From NCBI GenBank assembly GCA_018136815.1, contig CM030942.1, positions 3,387,396 to 3,451,395 on the forward strand: a stretch of 64,000 bases of DNA. The letters are read 5' to 3'. The DNA comes from Isochrysis galbana. Its lineage: Eukaryota; Haptophyta; Isochrysidales; Isochrysidaceae. The notes below the pieces were generated by a model that saw only the letters and a program-made list of their open reading frames with translations, was not told the origin of the DNA and searched no databases. Positions 24,330 to 33,813 of the stretch are shown here, one piece after another (position 1 is the stretch's first letter; every line of letters begins with the position of its first letter). Position numbers and translations under genes: made by a program.

Positions 24330-24358
24330 GCTGCTTCTGGCAGTTAATAGAGTGCCCG

Positions 24359-25151
24359 TTTTTGACTTTTGACCTGTCAACTAAGTTTATACTTGGTTGA
24401 CCCATGGGGGGGCACGAGCCCCCCCCTCTCTCCACTCCTCCCCTGCCATGGGGGAGGAACCACCCATCCTCCTGGCATGCCTGATGGCTTGCCAGGAGGC
24501 CACTGCCTTACTGACCCACTCCCCTCCCCACAGGCTCGCCCCATTCGCCCATCCTGGCCCCTCGTGACCAGCCCATTGCTCCAACCCCCCTCCCCCCCTG
24601 GTCGACAGGCAGACAGGTGCAGACTGGGGGCCCCAGAGGCTCGGGAGCGCCAGCGAGGGAGAGGCAGGGGAGGCCAGGGCCCAGCCCCAGCCTCCTCTGC
24701 CCCCTGAGCTGGACTCCAGGAGCCTCCAGGGGCCGCCACAGGGCAGCTGGAGGCCTGCCGCAGGCGCGCCATCGCGCGTGCCGCAGGAGAGGGGAGAGAG
24801 AGCGCGGAAAAGGGGGTGGGCGCGAGCGAGAGCTCCGCCCACCGGAAAATCGGTAAGTCTCGCGCCTGTTTACAGGATAAGACGAGACAGAGTGGGCCGC
24901 CCACTCGGAGACACAGGAGGAAGGGGGGGAAAGATCACCGGGGGTGGCGCGGGCCACCGGACCATATCTAAGCCCTCCACCCCAATCCCCCTAGTAGTGT
25001 ACGGGGGGAGCCGCCTAATGGCGGGGGGAGAAGGGCCGGGGAATGGGGGTGTAGAGAGTATGCTACGTGCTACTTGTAGTGGGTAGTGGTTCCATTCGCC
25101 GCGAGTGCGGTAAGAATATTAAGAGGTTTTTTTTTTGACTTTTGACCTGTC
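24359..25151 (+). mobile_element. S2 retroposon, full length, with 20-bp target-site duplication
   Basis: Element 24379-25131 (753 bp) lies between exact copies of TTTTTGACTTTTGACCTGTC at 24359-24378 and 25132-25151. It starts with the hairpin AACTAAGTTTATACTTGGTT and ends in AAGAATATTAAGAGG plus T-run, a tail closely resembling that of LINE-A. GC-rich, no long coding frame; a non-autonomous short retroposon probably mobilised by the LINE-A machinery. Confidence 0.9.
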
Positions 25152-25402
25152 GTAAGTAGCTTTAGATTTTTGTTATTGTTATTTATTGTTAACACCCTCG
25201 ACTAAACTAAAGTGCCTCATTAAGCCAGCATGTACCCTCTCTACAGCCTAGCCGTCTATAGAGTGCCTTTCCTTCTCTAGGCGCCGCCCTTGCTCCACAA
25301 AGGCTCTCTCACATCTCAGTTTTGGAACGGAGGTAGTAAAAATATAAAACGTTCGCGTGGTCCTCTTTCTCGATGGAACATGGAACGCCACCTGGTCAAC
25401 CG
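25152..25402. other. Unassigned intergenic sequence
   Basis: AT-richer than its surroundings; nothing recognised. Confidence 0.4.
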
Positions 25403-25512
25403 CCCATGACAGCTTGAGAACACTCTACATGATAGTGTGGAAATACATAATCAAAGATTTCTACAGAGTGGACTTCGAATCACACAAATATCACTACATT
25501 CCAATCCTAGAT
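25403..25512 (+). mobile_element. LINE-A-type C-terminal fragment
   Basis: The frame reads DSLRTLYMIVWKYIIKDFYR, then VDFESHKYHYIPI, the same block as at 8072-8250. Short, truncated at both ends. Confidence 0.65.
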
Positions 25513-25635
25513 CCTAGTGCTCCGGCAGTAAGGAGTAAAAAGATTTCTTTCTTTTCCAATTCGCGTTGTTGTTACATTCTCATAGAAAAGGGAGGCCGTT
25601 ACAAAAAATTGCAGGCCGCATTGCCTCATCTCCCC

Positions 25636-25896
25636 ATGCTCTACCGCCTGCTCGTCGTGCTCGTCGCTCTGGCCGCCGTCGCGGCGGAGCCTGACCCGTG
25701 CCTCGACCACGATTACGCCACCGAGAATTGTGAGAGCATATCCCCGCCCCCCCTCATGCACTCCGGGTCTCACCTCGCCCCGCTCTCCTGATGATCAGAT
25801 GCGACCTGCTGCGCTGGTGGAGGCTACAAGAAAGAGGGCCATACGGAGGTGTGCAAAGTGGTCGGGCCGAAGGTTAAGGGCAAGAAGGAGCTCTAG
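25636..25896 (+). CDS. Small secreted cysteine-containing protein
   Basis: Predicted 63-aa precursor in two exons, 25636-25729 and 25799-25896, joined in phase 1 (donor T|GTGAGA, acceptor GATGATCAG). Residues 1-17 (MLYRLLVVLVALAAVAA) form a clean signal peptide; the mature part of about 46 residues has four cysteines and a lysine-rich C-terminus ending KGKKEL. No family recognised. The short length means the call rests on the signal peptide and on a splice junction that keeps frame to a stop. Confidence 0.6.
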
Positions 25897-26385
25897 TCTC
25901 CAGGATGCTCATTTCTGGTGTGTCCTAGCCTATGGGTTCATCGCCTTCTGGGCGAAGCAAAGCTTGTGCCATGGACAGCAGACATATGAAGGCAGGATGG
26001 AAGTCACATGTGTATGCGTGCATATCGAGACGGGTCCAGCCGGCCATCCATGGTGAAGGGCCTGGCGGTCGTCTTGACGCTTGAGGAGGCAAAACGCATT
26101 CATGCTGAGTACCACACTTCAACTAGGGATGGTGTATCGGTGTATGACGTAGGCAAGAGCGCGAGCCAGCACTGAAATCCGTGGACTCATAGCACTGAAA
26201 GTGTTTGGTGGGGCCATTACTACAAATAATTGGAACGTAAAGAGAGTATTGTGGAAGGCGGGCCAATTCGCAGACGACTCGGTCCTGCGGGCGGCGAACT
26301 TCAAGCTACAGCCCGGAGCCTGAACTAGGAACTGGAATTGTAGAAAAACGAAAATGAAAAAAGAAAAGTGAAAAGTAGCTCGGTC
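25897..26385. other. Unassigned intergenic sequence
   Basis: No gene recognised; A-rich near 26330-26390 where the LINE-B3 tail begins. Confidence 0.4.
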
Positions 26386-27033
26386 AAAAAAAAATCTGAA
26401 GATTCTGGGCTACACACCTACTAGTCGCGGGACTTCCCTTTTCTAACTACACCGCCCTTATCTTCCCTCCCCCCACCTCTTCCCCTGCCCCCCTTCATTC
26501 CTTTTTCATCGGTTTCCGGGGTCCGGTCTCGGTGCGCTACCTGAGGCCTGGTTCGGAGTGTGGGGTTTGGGCAGGCCTTTTGGTCTTTTTTGTTTTTTGT
26601 CGCGTGCGGCTGCCTGGCATCCTCTTGAGTGTTCCGGTCTAGTCTGTTTCGCGTTGTCCCCCTTGGCAGCCCTGATTGATGTGCCGGTGTCTCATTCACC
26701 TTTGTCCTTTTGATCCGTGGTCCCTTCGACAGCGTGTGCGATCCTCAGCTTGGTGGCTAGCTCCCCTAGCTCCGCGCTGGGTCTAAGCCCACCTATGTCG
26801 TTCCTATTGAAAACGGGTCTCAAGTCGTTTATGTCTATTCTTTTCTTAGGCTGTCTTCCCATGCCCGCCTGGGCAGCTCTCGCCGAGTCAGTTTCTTGTG
26901 CAAAGAGTAACGCTTTGCTCAGCGTGGTGTATCTCTCTATTATTCTGATTAGTGATTAGTATTGATTCTTCCGAGAATTTTACACCGTCGTAGTGAATCC
27001 TATAGAAGTCTGTGATTATGTATCTCCACGCTG
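26386..27033 (-). mobile_element. LINE-B copy B3, 5'-truncated
   Basis: 3' terminus and 3' UTR as in B1 and B2 (CTACCTGAGGCCTGGTT block near 26540), then the C-terminal coding block (GRQPKKRIDI..., WRYIITDFYRIHYDGVKFSE) up to about 27033. There the frame switches directly into the unrelated acidic coding region on the same strand. Confidence 0.8.
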
Positions 27034-27540
27034 GAAGGCTCGCCGCGACAAGCGTGGCCGCGGCGCCAAAAGCGGTGGCCGTCGCGAATGGCACGATGGG
27101 CGCTCGTCCATGCTCGCCCCTTTGCGCCGCCAGGCGCAGACCTCGTACACGAAGGTGTCGTTGGAGCTCAGCCTTCTTGAACTTGGAGACGTCCTCTTCC
27201 TCCAAGTTGTACGTCTCGATGGCCATGGTCTTGGCCAGCTCGTCTAGCTCGTCACCCTGGGTATACTCCTCACCTTCGCCTCAATCGTGCCGTTGGCCCG
27301 GCCTCCGCCTCCGCCCTCACCATCTTCAGCTTGTTCAATGTCCTCCTCGCCATCGCCATCGCCACCGCCATCTTCCTCATTCTCCTCCTCCTCCTCCTCC
27401 TCCTCCTCCTCCTCCTCCTCCTCCTCCTCAAACAACAGAGCGCAGTCGGCCTCGTCATCCGAGGGAAGCCCCTGGCGCTCCAGGTCGTCGTCGTCCACTG
27501 GGACACCTCCCACCTCGACCTCCTTGTCCTCCATGCTCAT
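27034..27540 (-). pseudogene. Acidic-domain coding region, interrupted by LINE-B3
   Basis: Starts at 27540 (MSMEDKEVEVGGVPVDDDDL), with LPSDDEADCALLFEE followed by a run of glutamates, then a segment (KFKKAELQRHLRVRGL) that could be a SAP-like DNA-binding helix pair. The two parts are in different frames; they can be joined only by assuming a frameshift or removal of a 17-nt GT..AG stretch near 27255. The 3' part is replaced by B3. The N-terminus resembles the ORF at 41586-41786. Function unknown. Confidence 0.45.
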
Positions 27541-27719
27541 GGTTCTTGTCGCGCGCCAGGGGGGCGCGGAGAGGGAACAGGGTGGGGGGCGGGGGGGGGG
27601 GGGGGGGGCGAGGGGGGGGGGGGGGGCCTTCGGGAAAAAATACGGATTGGCAAGCTTTCCCTCATCGCAGCGCTTATCCCTCTTACACAGGCGTCATCCC
27701 TTGGGCACCTGCAGAAAAT

Positions 27720-27775
27720 GACGGATCCGAAGCGCCAAAATTGGCGCTTCAAGCCGGCAGTAAAGAGTTAAAAAC
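27720..27775. repeat. Hairpin plus CCGGCAGTAAAGAGTTAA terminus-like motif
   Basis: GAAGCGCCAA/TTGGCGCTTC stem at 27729-27750, followed by GCCGGCAGTAAAGAGTTAA. A related arrangement (GAAGCAC/GTGCTTC stem, then CCGGCAGTAAGGAGTTAA) occurs at 41940-41985, again upstream of an acidic minus-strand ORF. Possibly one end of a TTAA-targeting transposon; the other end was not found. Confidence 0.5.
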
Positions 27776-27838
27776 ACATGCGAGTGAATTCCCCGGCTAT
27801 TTTTCGCTCGCTCGGCTCTTCGTCTTGCCGCACGCGCG

Positions 27839-28936
27839 ATGAAGCCGCGGCTCTTTGTGTTCGGCCTAGGTTACGTGGGCCTGCGCGTGGCACGCGAGGC
27901 GCTCGCATGCGGCTACGAGGTGAGTGGAAGTGTACGGCACGGCTGCGATGCGCAGGCTCGACTGAACGCCCTCGCCGCTTTGGGCATTGCTGGGTGTACC
28001 TTTGACCTGGACGAGAGCTATGGCGGCCTCTCAGACTTCGGCGTGGAGCAGCTCCGGCGCGCGACGCACGTGCTCGGCACGGTACCCCCAGTCGCAGATC
28101 TCGATCGGGATCCTCTCCTCGAGTTGCATATGAAAGATTTGCTCGCTACCATCGAGAAGGGAGATCTTCGCTGGGCAGGGTACCTTTCTACGACGGGTGT
28201 CTATGGAGATCACGGTGGGGATTGGGTGGATGAGACCTCGGAGACCCGGGGTGTGGGTTCAGGGCCAAGACTTCGGGCAGAGGACGGATGGCTTTCCCTC
28301 AGTAGTGTAGGCGAGCGCACCATTCGGGCGCGGGTGTTCCGCCTCGCTGGTATTTACGGTCCTGGACGGTCGGCTTTGGATGTGGTGGCAAAAGCCAGTG
28401 AGATGTACACTGTGCCGCTCGGCACTCCTGATCCTGGGACGAATGGTTGGGGTCGTCAGCTTGGCACGAGCAGCATTTCCGCAGCATCAGCTAGTTTACA
28501 GGTTTCCGATGTCGATGGTGATCGTAGTTGTCTTGATTCGCCACCCCCCCGCTTTGTCTCGCGAATTCATGTTGATGATGTTGTGCGCACGCTCATATGC
28601 TCAATTGATGCTGCGATGCCATCAGGCTCGAAGCCATTGTCTCCGCAAGGTAATCCGCCTTGTGTAGATGCATACACCGTGTACAATGTGGCCGATGATG
28701 CACCCGCACCTCGCATGGAGGTGATGAGGTATGCATGGCAGTTGATGGGTCAGCCCAAAGAGACATCTTTCACTATGCTCGAGGGCACCGGCAAACGAGC
28801 CCGTCGTCGTGCAAGCGAAAACAAGCGCGTGCGCAATCGGCGGATGCGCGAACTTCTTGGCACGCAAGGGTTGCTCTTTCCTGACTATAAGATGGGACTT
28901 GAGGCCATCAAATTCGGGGCTGGGAGGGACCATTGA
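27839..28936 (+). CDS. YeeZ-type NAD(P)-binding Rossmann protein (extended SDR / epimerase-like)
   Basis: Intronless, 365 aa. It opens with VFGLGYVGLRVAREAL, a GxGxxG nucleotide-binding loop at about residues 8-13. YLSTTGVYGDHGGDWVDE at about 119-136 is the diagnostic stretch of the YeeZ / NAD-dependent epimerase group, and RVFRLAGIYGPGRSALD follows at about 164-180. It is longer than the bacterial proteins (about 280 aa) owing to a Ser/Gly-rich insertion around 200-235. Substrate is unknown for the family. The start is the first ATG after an upstream in-frame stop region, and the first residues already form strand beta-1. Confidence 0.85.
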   Translation: MKPRLFVFGLGYVGLRVAREALACGYEVSGSVRHGCDAQARLNALAALGIAGCTFDLDESYGGLSDFGVEQLRRATHVLGTVPPVADLDRDPLLELHMKDLLATIEKGDLRWAGYLSTTGVYGDHGGDWVDETSETRGVGSGPRLRAEDGWLSLSSVGERTIRARVFRLAGIYGPGRSALDVVAKASEMYTVPLGTPDPGTNGWGRQLGTSSISAASASLQVSDVDGDRSCLDSPPPRFVSRIHVDDVVRTLICSIDAAMPSGSKPLSPQGNPPCVDAYTVYNVADDAPAPRMEVMRYAWQLMGQPKETSFTMLEGTGKRARRRASENKRVRNRRMRELLGTQGLLFPDYKMGLEAIKFGAGRDH

Positions 28937-29319
28937 CTGCGAGGGCAAGAAAAGCTCGGTCTACCAAGGGCAGCTTAGTGCACCTGGGCATGGGGCATGG
29001 GTGCAAAAATCTTCAATACGAGCTCTACCTCGGCTTCATACTCCTACATCATATAGAGTGTGTGTTGAATAATAATATTATTAAAACATCTGAGCGTTAG
29101 TACCACTGCTCCCCAACTAAGTTTATACTTGGTTCGCTCGTGGGGATTTATGATCTCTGGCTGAGGCTCGTACCCGAGCCGCCAGAGCGTGTGCAAGGGG
29201 GGGGGGGTCAGACGGGAGTTCGTACCGTCTTTTCGGACGAGGATTCTGAAAAGGCCGGGAGACCCTCCGACCCGCTTTCGCCGGGGCTTTCCGCTCAAGG
29301 TCAAAAATGTCGACCCACC
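28937..29319. other. 3' flank with a hairpin-type retroposon remnant
   Basis: 29112-29134 holds CAACTAAGTTTATACTTGGT, the 5' hairpin of an S2-type element, but the following sequence (to 29310) is not clearly S2. TGAGCGTTAGTACCACTGCT at 29091-29110 also recurs near 40242 and 41274. Confidence 0.5.
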
Positions 29320-30223
29320 AATATTAGTACTTAAAATTAAATTAAAATTAAAATGTTATATCCTAGCCAACCCCACTAGCTAATTGGACACAACTTTTCA
29401 GCCCCGGACTCCCGCCATGCCTGGCGAGCCAGGTGTCCGAGTGGTACCGGGGGGGGGGCATTGCCCCCTCCCCTCGATATTTGTCCTCCCCCCAGTGCAA
29501 GCACCGACCCTACGCACCCCAGCACACCCTCTCCTCGAGGCCACGCTGGGGGAAAACCCCTTTCGGGTAAAACAACGCAGGGGGGGGGGGCAATCGTGAG
29601 TTTAGGGGCCTAGAGCGCTAATCTCCCTCGCCCGAGCGAGTGGCCGCGGCGAGCCGCGGCCCTTCCCTCCTGGCTCTGGCGCCCCCGTCTTCTCTTACCC
29701 AAACGGGGCGAGAAGACACGTTTCTGCCGGAGGGGAGAGCTGCCGCTCCCCCCTCCCCTCCCTCTTCCCTTTTCCTCCTCTCTTCCCCGCGGCGGGGCCC
29801 ATGGCGCGCGCCTGCGGCCCCTCGCTCAGGTCCCCAGATGGCCTGCAGGGCCTGGGAGCACAGCTCAGGGGGCAGGTGAGGCTGGGGCATGGCCCTGGCC
29901 CCTCCTGCCTCTCCCTCGCTAGCGCTCCGAGCCCCTGCGGGTCGACTGGAGCTGGCTGGGGGGTCCTGAACAGGGGGGCCCAGGGGGAGGAGGGGCTGGT
30001 CAGAGGAATGGGCAGGCCACGACGGGCCAGGGCGGGCGAGTCAGGCGGGCCTGTGGGGAGAGGAATGGGTCAGCATGGCTGTGTGCTCCTGGCAAGCCAT
30101 CAGGCGTGCCAGGAGAGTGGGTGGATCCTCCCCCATGGCAGGGGAGGAGTGGAGAGAGAGGGGGGCTCGTGCCCCCCCATGGGCGAACTAAGTATAAACT
30201 TAGTTGAATATTAGTACTTAAAA
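29320..30223 (-). mobile_element. S1 retroposon, full length, with 17-bp target-site duplication
   Basis: Element 29337-30206 lies between exact copies of AATATTAGTACTTAAAA at 29320-29336 and 30207-30223. In minus sense it starts with the hairpin AACTAAGTTTATACTTAGTT (30187-30206), continues through a GC-rich body without a long coding frame, and ends in the S1 3' block and a TTTTAATTTTAATT tail. The reference copy for the truncated S1 pieces at 8731, 18283 and 58379 and for the inverted repeats around LINE-A1. Confidence 0.9.
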
Positions 30224-30343
30224 ACCCTGTTTGACCACCCTAATCATATACCAAAATAGACGAGAGGGTGTGTGACAAAAAAAAGGAACCTCGAGTTGCA
30301 CCTTCTCGAAAACGACTCAAAAGGCGGGGGCCAAGACCCAACC

Positions 30344-30679
30344 GGGGCACGGTAAGTTATAAAAAATCTTTTAATATTCTCATTCTCGCCGGTTGGCTAA
30401 TATTCTCATTCTCGCCGTGCGGCTATGCAGATCTACTTAGCCAGCCGCGCCCGCGTCCCTTACTGAACACTCTCTCTCACTTGCCTTGCGGCTCGTCCCC
30501 TCGTGCTCTACTTAGGGGCTCAGTATTCGAGGTTTCCGGTGGCAGGCGGCGTGTACCGATCCCCGATGGACGGCTCCTCGGCCTTCTCTTGCGCCATCGG
30601 GCAGTCGGTTTTTGTGTGGCATTCGCGTGGTTGTTTTCACGTGCTGGGTCTTGGGCTTGGGGGGGCACGGTAAATTATA
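30344..30679 (-). mobile_element. LINE-A 3' fragment, 5'-truncated, with target-site duplication
   Basis: 30362-30661 matches the LINE-A 3' UTR (GCCTTGCGGCTCGTCCCCTC block). It is flanked by GGGGCACGGTAAGTTATA (30344-30361) and GGGGCACGGTAAATTATA (30662-30679), an 18-bp duplication with one mismatch. Confidence 0.85.
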
Positions 30680-31360
30680 CGCAGGAGGCGTGCTTACGTT
30701 TGTCGTTTGTCTGCCACAGAACACCCAGTAACAGTAACAGGTCTGCCCCAGTCCGCCCCTTGCACTTGGCCCGACGTAGTGCAAGCGTGCAAGCGCGCCC
30801 CTGCCCCCCCCCCCCCGATACCAAAGACAAAGGAATGAAGGAGGTCGTGTAAGGGGTGTGAGTGATCTGGGGTATAGGCGATGGCGTGAGTCAGTACCGT
30901 GAGTGCGTGGTCCTTTATTACTAGCTACTAGCGGTAGTAGCCTGAATCTTCAGATGTTTTTTAAAAAGAAGTTAGAATGAGCATCCATGATGCATGATAT
31001 GGACGTATCCATAATAGACCTCTGCATCGATCACAACCCATGAGTGTGGTACGTGTATGGCCTAGGCGAGAGAGAGCGATTCTGAAAAAAAAGCAGGAAC
31101 GGGCGTGTGTTTGTAGTTCGAATGAATTCTAACATTTGAGAACAAGGTTCCAAGCTCAAGCTCGGGTGCGAGAAGGTGGGGGAGAGGAATGGGGACCATC
31201 GATGGAAACAACAAAAGGGCAAACGCAAACGGGGGACGATCGATCGAACGGGAGGTGGGTCGGCCCATGTGCCCATGTGCACTATGTTGGGCCTCGCGTG
31301 ACGGTAGGGCTGGGACGGGCCTGGTGGCCGCAACCAACTATAAAGTTAGTTGCCCGGGAC
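30680..31360. mobile_element. Mixed retroposon remnants
   Basis: 30940-30966 carries a LINE-B-type 3' terminus in plus orientation (CTGAATCTTCAGATGTTTTT). 31335-31352 carries a 5'-type hairpin in minus orientation (CAACTATAAAGTTAGTTG). The body between cannot be assigned to a family from these copies. Confidence 0.5.
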
Positions 31361-31823
31361 GCCGAGATGAAGATTGCTCAACTTTGTGCCATGCGCCTTG
31401 GCGCAAGTTGATGCGAAGCAAGGGAGGCACAAAGAAATCTACTACATGAAGATGAAGATGTACATGCCACTGCTTACGCGCTCGTCATCCGAGCGACTAC
31501 ATCACAGATCTCGCCCTGAGTTGCCTCTCAGACAAAGTGCAAAGATTGTGCAGCAAACGCACTGTGCGGCGACAACAATTACGGGCAATGATCCAACAAG
31601 CTCGTCGTTGATGGCTTGTCCTAGTCTACGGGCCAAGCGGCAGTCCCCGATTTGCAACGCCTTATCCTCCTTGCAAATGCGACGTGTTTCTGACAAATGT
31701 GAGACATCCGGCTCGCTGTGCTAGATCGATGAGTCGGCTCCGCACGGGGGTCTAGCATTGCACTCGAGCTCGCTGTGCAACACTGGCGAGCCTTGACCGT
31801 GCCCACCACTCTCTCACCAGCAA
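31361..31823. other. Unassigned intergenic sequence
   Basis: Open frames exist but none with recognisable motifs or splice support. Contains the 3' flank of the Mpv17 gene. Confidence 0.4.
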
Positions 31824-32959
31824 TCACGCCTTTTGCTGATTTGCTATTGTGGAGAGGATGACGGAGTAAAATACCTCAATCGCATCAATCCAGAGCACCC
31901 GGTGCTCTGAGGGGATGAGGGTGTAGGTGACAATGCCCACCAGGGGCCAAAGCTTCCAACCGGCAACGATGAGCGGGATGAATGTTGTGCGTACCTCTTC
32001 CACGACGTCCTTGGCTGCTCTCCCACCCAGAAACCCGAGGGCAACACAATACAGTGTGTTGTACAACCCAAGATATATGGTTTGGTCGATCACAATCTTT
32101 GCGGGAATCGGCCAGCTGTCAAGTTGGTCCGTGACGAACTCGTAGTAGAAATGGGCCAAAGGGCCGAGAAGTAGCAAACCAACCAACGCATTCTTAACGA
32201 TGCGCAGGCGATTTGCGTCGCGCCACGAGCGCGACTGCTGCTTGAGTTCGATTGCCTGAGCAAGCCAATCCCCAATAAAGTACGTCGCCCCAGTGATCGC
32301 AGCCTTGATTGGCACCGGATCGGAGGAGACGGCGCTCTCATACGCCCTCCAGTTGTCAATGGGAACACGAAGCAGGATCTCGCTCGGATACCTGATGCGG
32401 GGCACGGCCACATGCTTGGTGGGGAGATCAGGCACTAGCTAGGGGCTGAATATCGCGAACAAGTGTCGAATGTGGACAGGCGCGCACCAGCCGCGCCAAG
32501 AGCTCGAGTCGATGGTCAGAATGGAAAAGGCAGTAATCCCGATCACGCTGAGCAAGAGAGCCTGTGCACAAGGGTTGTGGGCAAAGCGTCTCACGTAGCG
32601 TGCGGTGGTATTCGAGACGAGACGAGGTCCGTCAGCGCGAGAGCGCGCGTAACCGAGAGCATGAGATCGTCGGCCTGTGAAAGTGGCCGTACCTCGTTGA
32701 TGAGGGCGTTGGAGAGCTGCGCCCCCCACGGCAACTTGCCCGGCGCTTCACGCGGCGGGCTGAGCGTCTTGAGCGACTTGCGCTTAGCGGATGGCTCGGT
32801 CCGCTTGATGATCCGCCTGAGCTTGGGCGGAGGACGCGCCTCTGCAAGACCGGTTTTCATGGAGGGAGTGAAGGGCACGGTCTGCCAGCTCGCACCAATG
32901 GTGGGCGCGCCGACAAACGCCGAGCCGGCCGCCGCCCACATGAGGATAAGTGTGGGCAT
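31824..32959 (-). CDS. Mpv17/PMP22-family membrane protein, probably plastid-targeted
   Basis: Predicted 310 aa in two exons, 32959-32595 and 32391-31824; donor AC|GTGAGA and acceptor CATCAG|G agree in phase 2. Exon 2 carries the Mpv17 fold: KAAITGATYFIGDWLAQ at the first helix and TFIPLIVAGWKLWPLVGIVT (W..WP motif) near the C-terminus. Family members are four-helix channels of organelle inner membranes. Exon 1 starts MPTLILMWAAAGSAFVGAPT, a signal peptide ending in a SAF-type motif as used for secondary red plastids, followed by a basic Ser/Arg-rich stretch. Targeting to the plastid or its surrounding membranes is inferred. The protein is longer than typical Mpv17 (about 180-250 aa) because of this N-terminus. 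Confidence 0.85.
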
Positions 32960-33813
32960 TCGCCGCACGAGGGGGAAGAGGGAAGGAGGTGGGGGTGGGA
33001 GTCTGGGGCTGGGGGTGGCGGAGGATAGCGTATGGAGAGGTGAGAGCGAGTCGACAAGAGGGGGGGGGCAAGGGACGCGTGAAGAGAGGGGAGTAGCTCT
33101 GAATGAATGGGTGAGGTGGACGGTGCGGAGGGGAAGGGGGGGGGGGGCAAGGGGGAGAGCGGGCGAGAGAAGAGATGATTGGGATGGAAGGGGCGGCCCA
33201 ATAAGAAGGGGGCAAATCACATCATGTGGTATACAAAAGAGAGTAAAGAAGAGAATAGAGAGGGGTTCTACTTCTTCATCCATCTTTGGAAAGCACATAC
33301 TCTCCCTAGGGTTTGTATTGTAAATGGTAGAAGAGAAAACAGAATGTAGAAGATGGAAGAAGAGAAGGGGGGGGGGGGGGTTCCGAGAGGCGAAAGTGAG
33401 TAGCCGGGCAGAGATAATATGATAATATGAGGAGGAGGGTGGGTGGAGGAGAGGAGGAGGGGCGCGGGGCGGCATGGATGTGAAGAACAGATGCTATTAT
33501 GTACTTTGAGTATATGAAAGAGTGAAAAGGTCCTTTGCCGAGAGAGAGGGAGAGCGGAGAGGGAGAGGGCGGGGGGAAAGGGGGGGGGGGGGGGAAGAGA
33601 GAGAGAGAGAGAGAGGAGAAGAGCGAGAGAGACAGAGAGAGAGGGGAAGAGAAAGAGGAGAAGAGAGAGAGGGAGAGAGACATGGAGAGAGAGACATAAG
33701 AGGAGAGAGAGAAAGAACGGAGAGAGAGAGGGAGAAGAGGGAGACAGAGAGAGAGTGAGAGAACAGAGAGAAGAGAGGGGGGGGGGTTGGGGGAGGGAGA
33801 GGGCGGACCGCCG
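32960..33813. other. Purine-rich low-complexity intergenic sequence between divergent genes
   Basis: GA-rich microsatellite (about 33590-33780) and G runs separate the Mpv17 gene (minus) from the cyclophilin gene (plus). Long frames here (for example on the minus strand from 33475 and 34035) are repeat artefacts. Confidence 0.6.

Noticed and set aside
27250..27268. Possible 17-nt mini-intron in the acidic ORF
   Set aside because: No other intron of that size is needed in the window; a frameshift in a decayed element explains it equally well.
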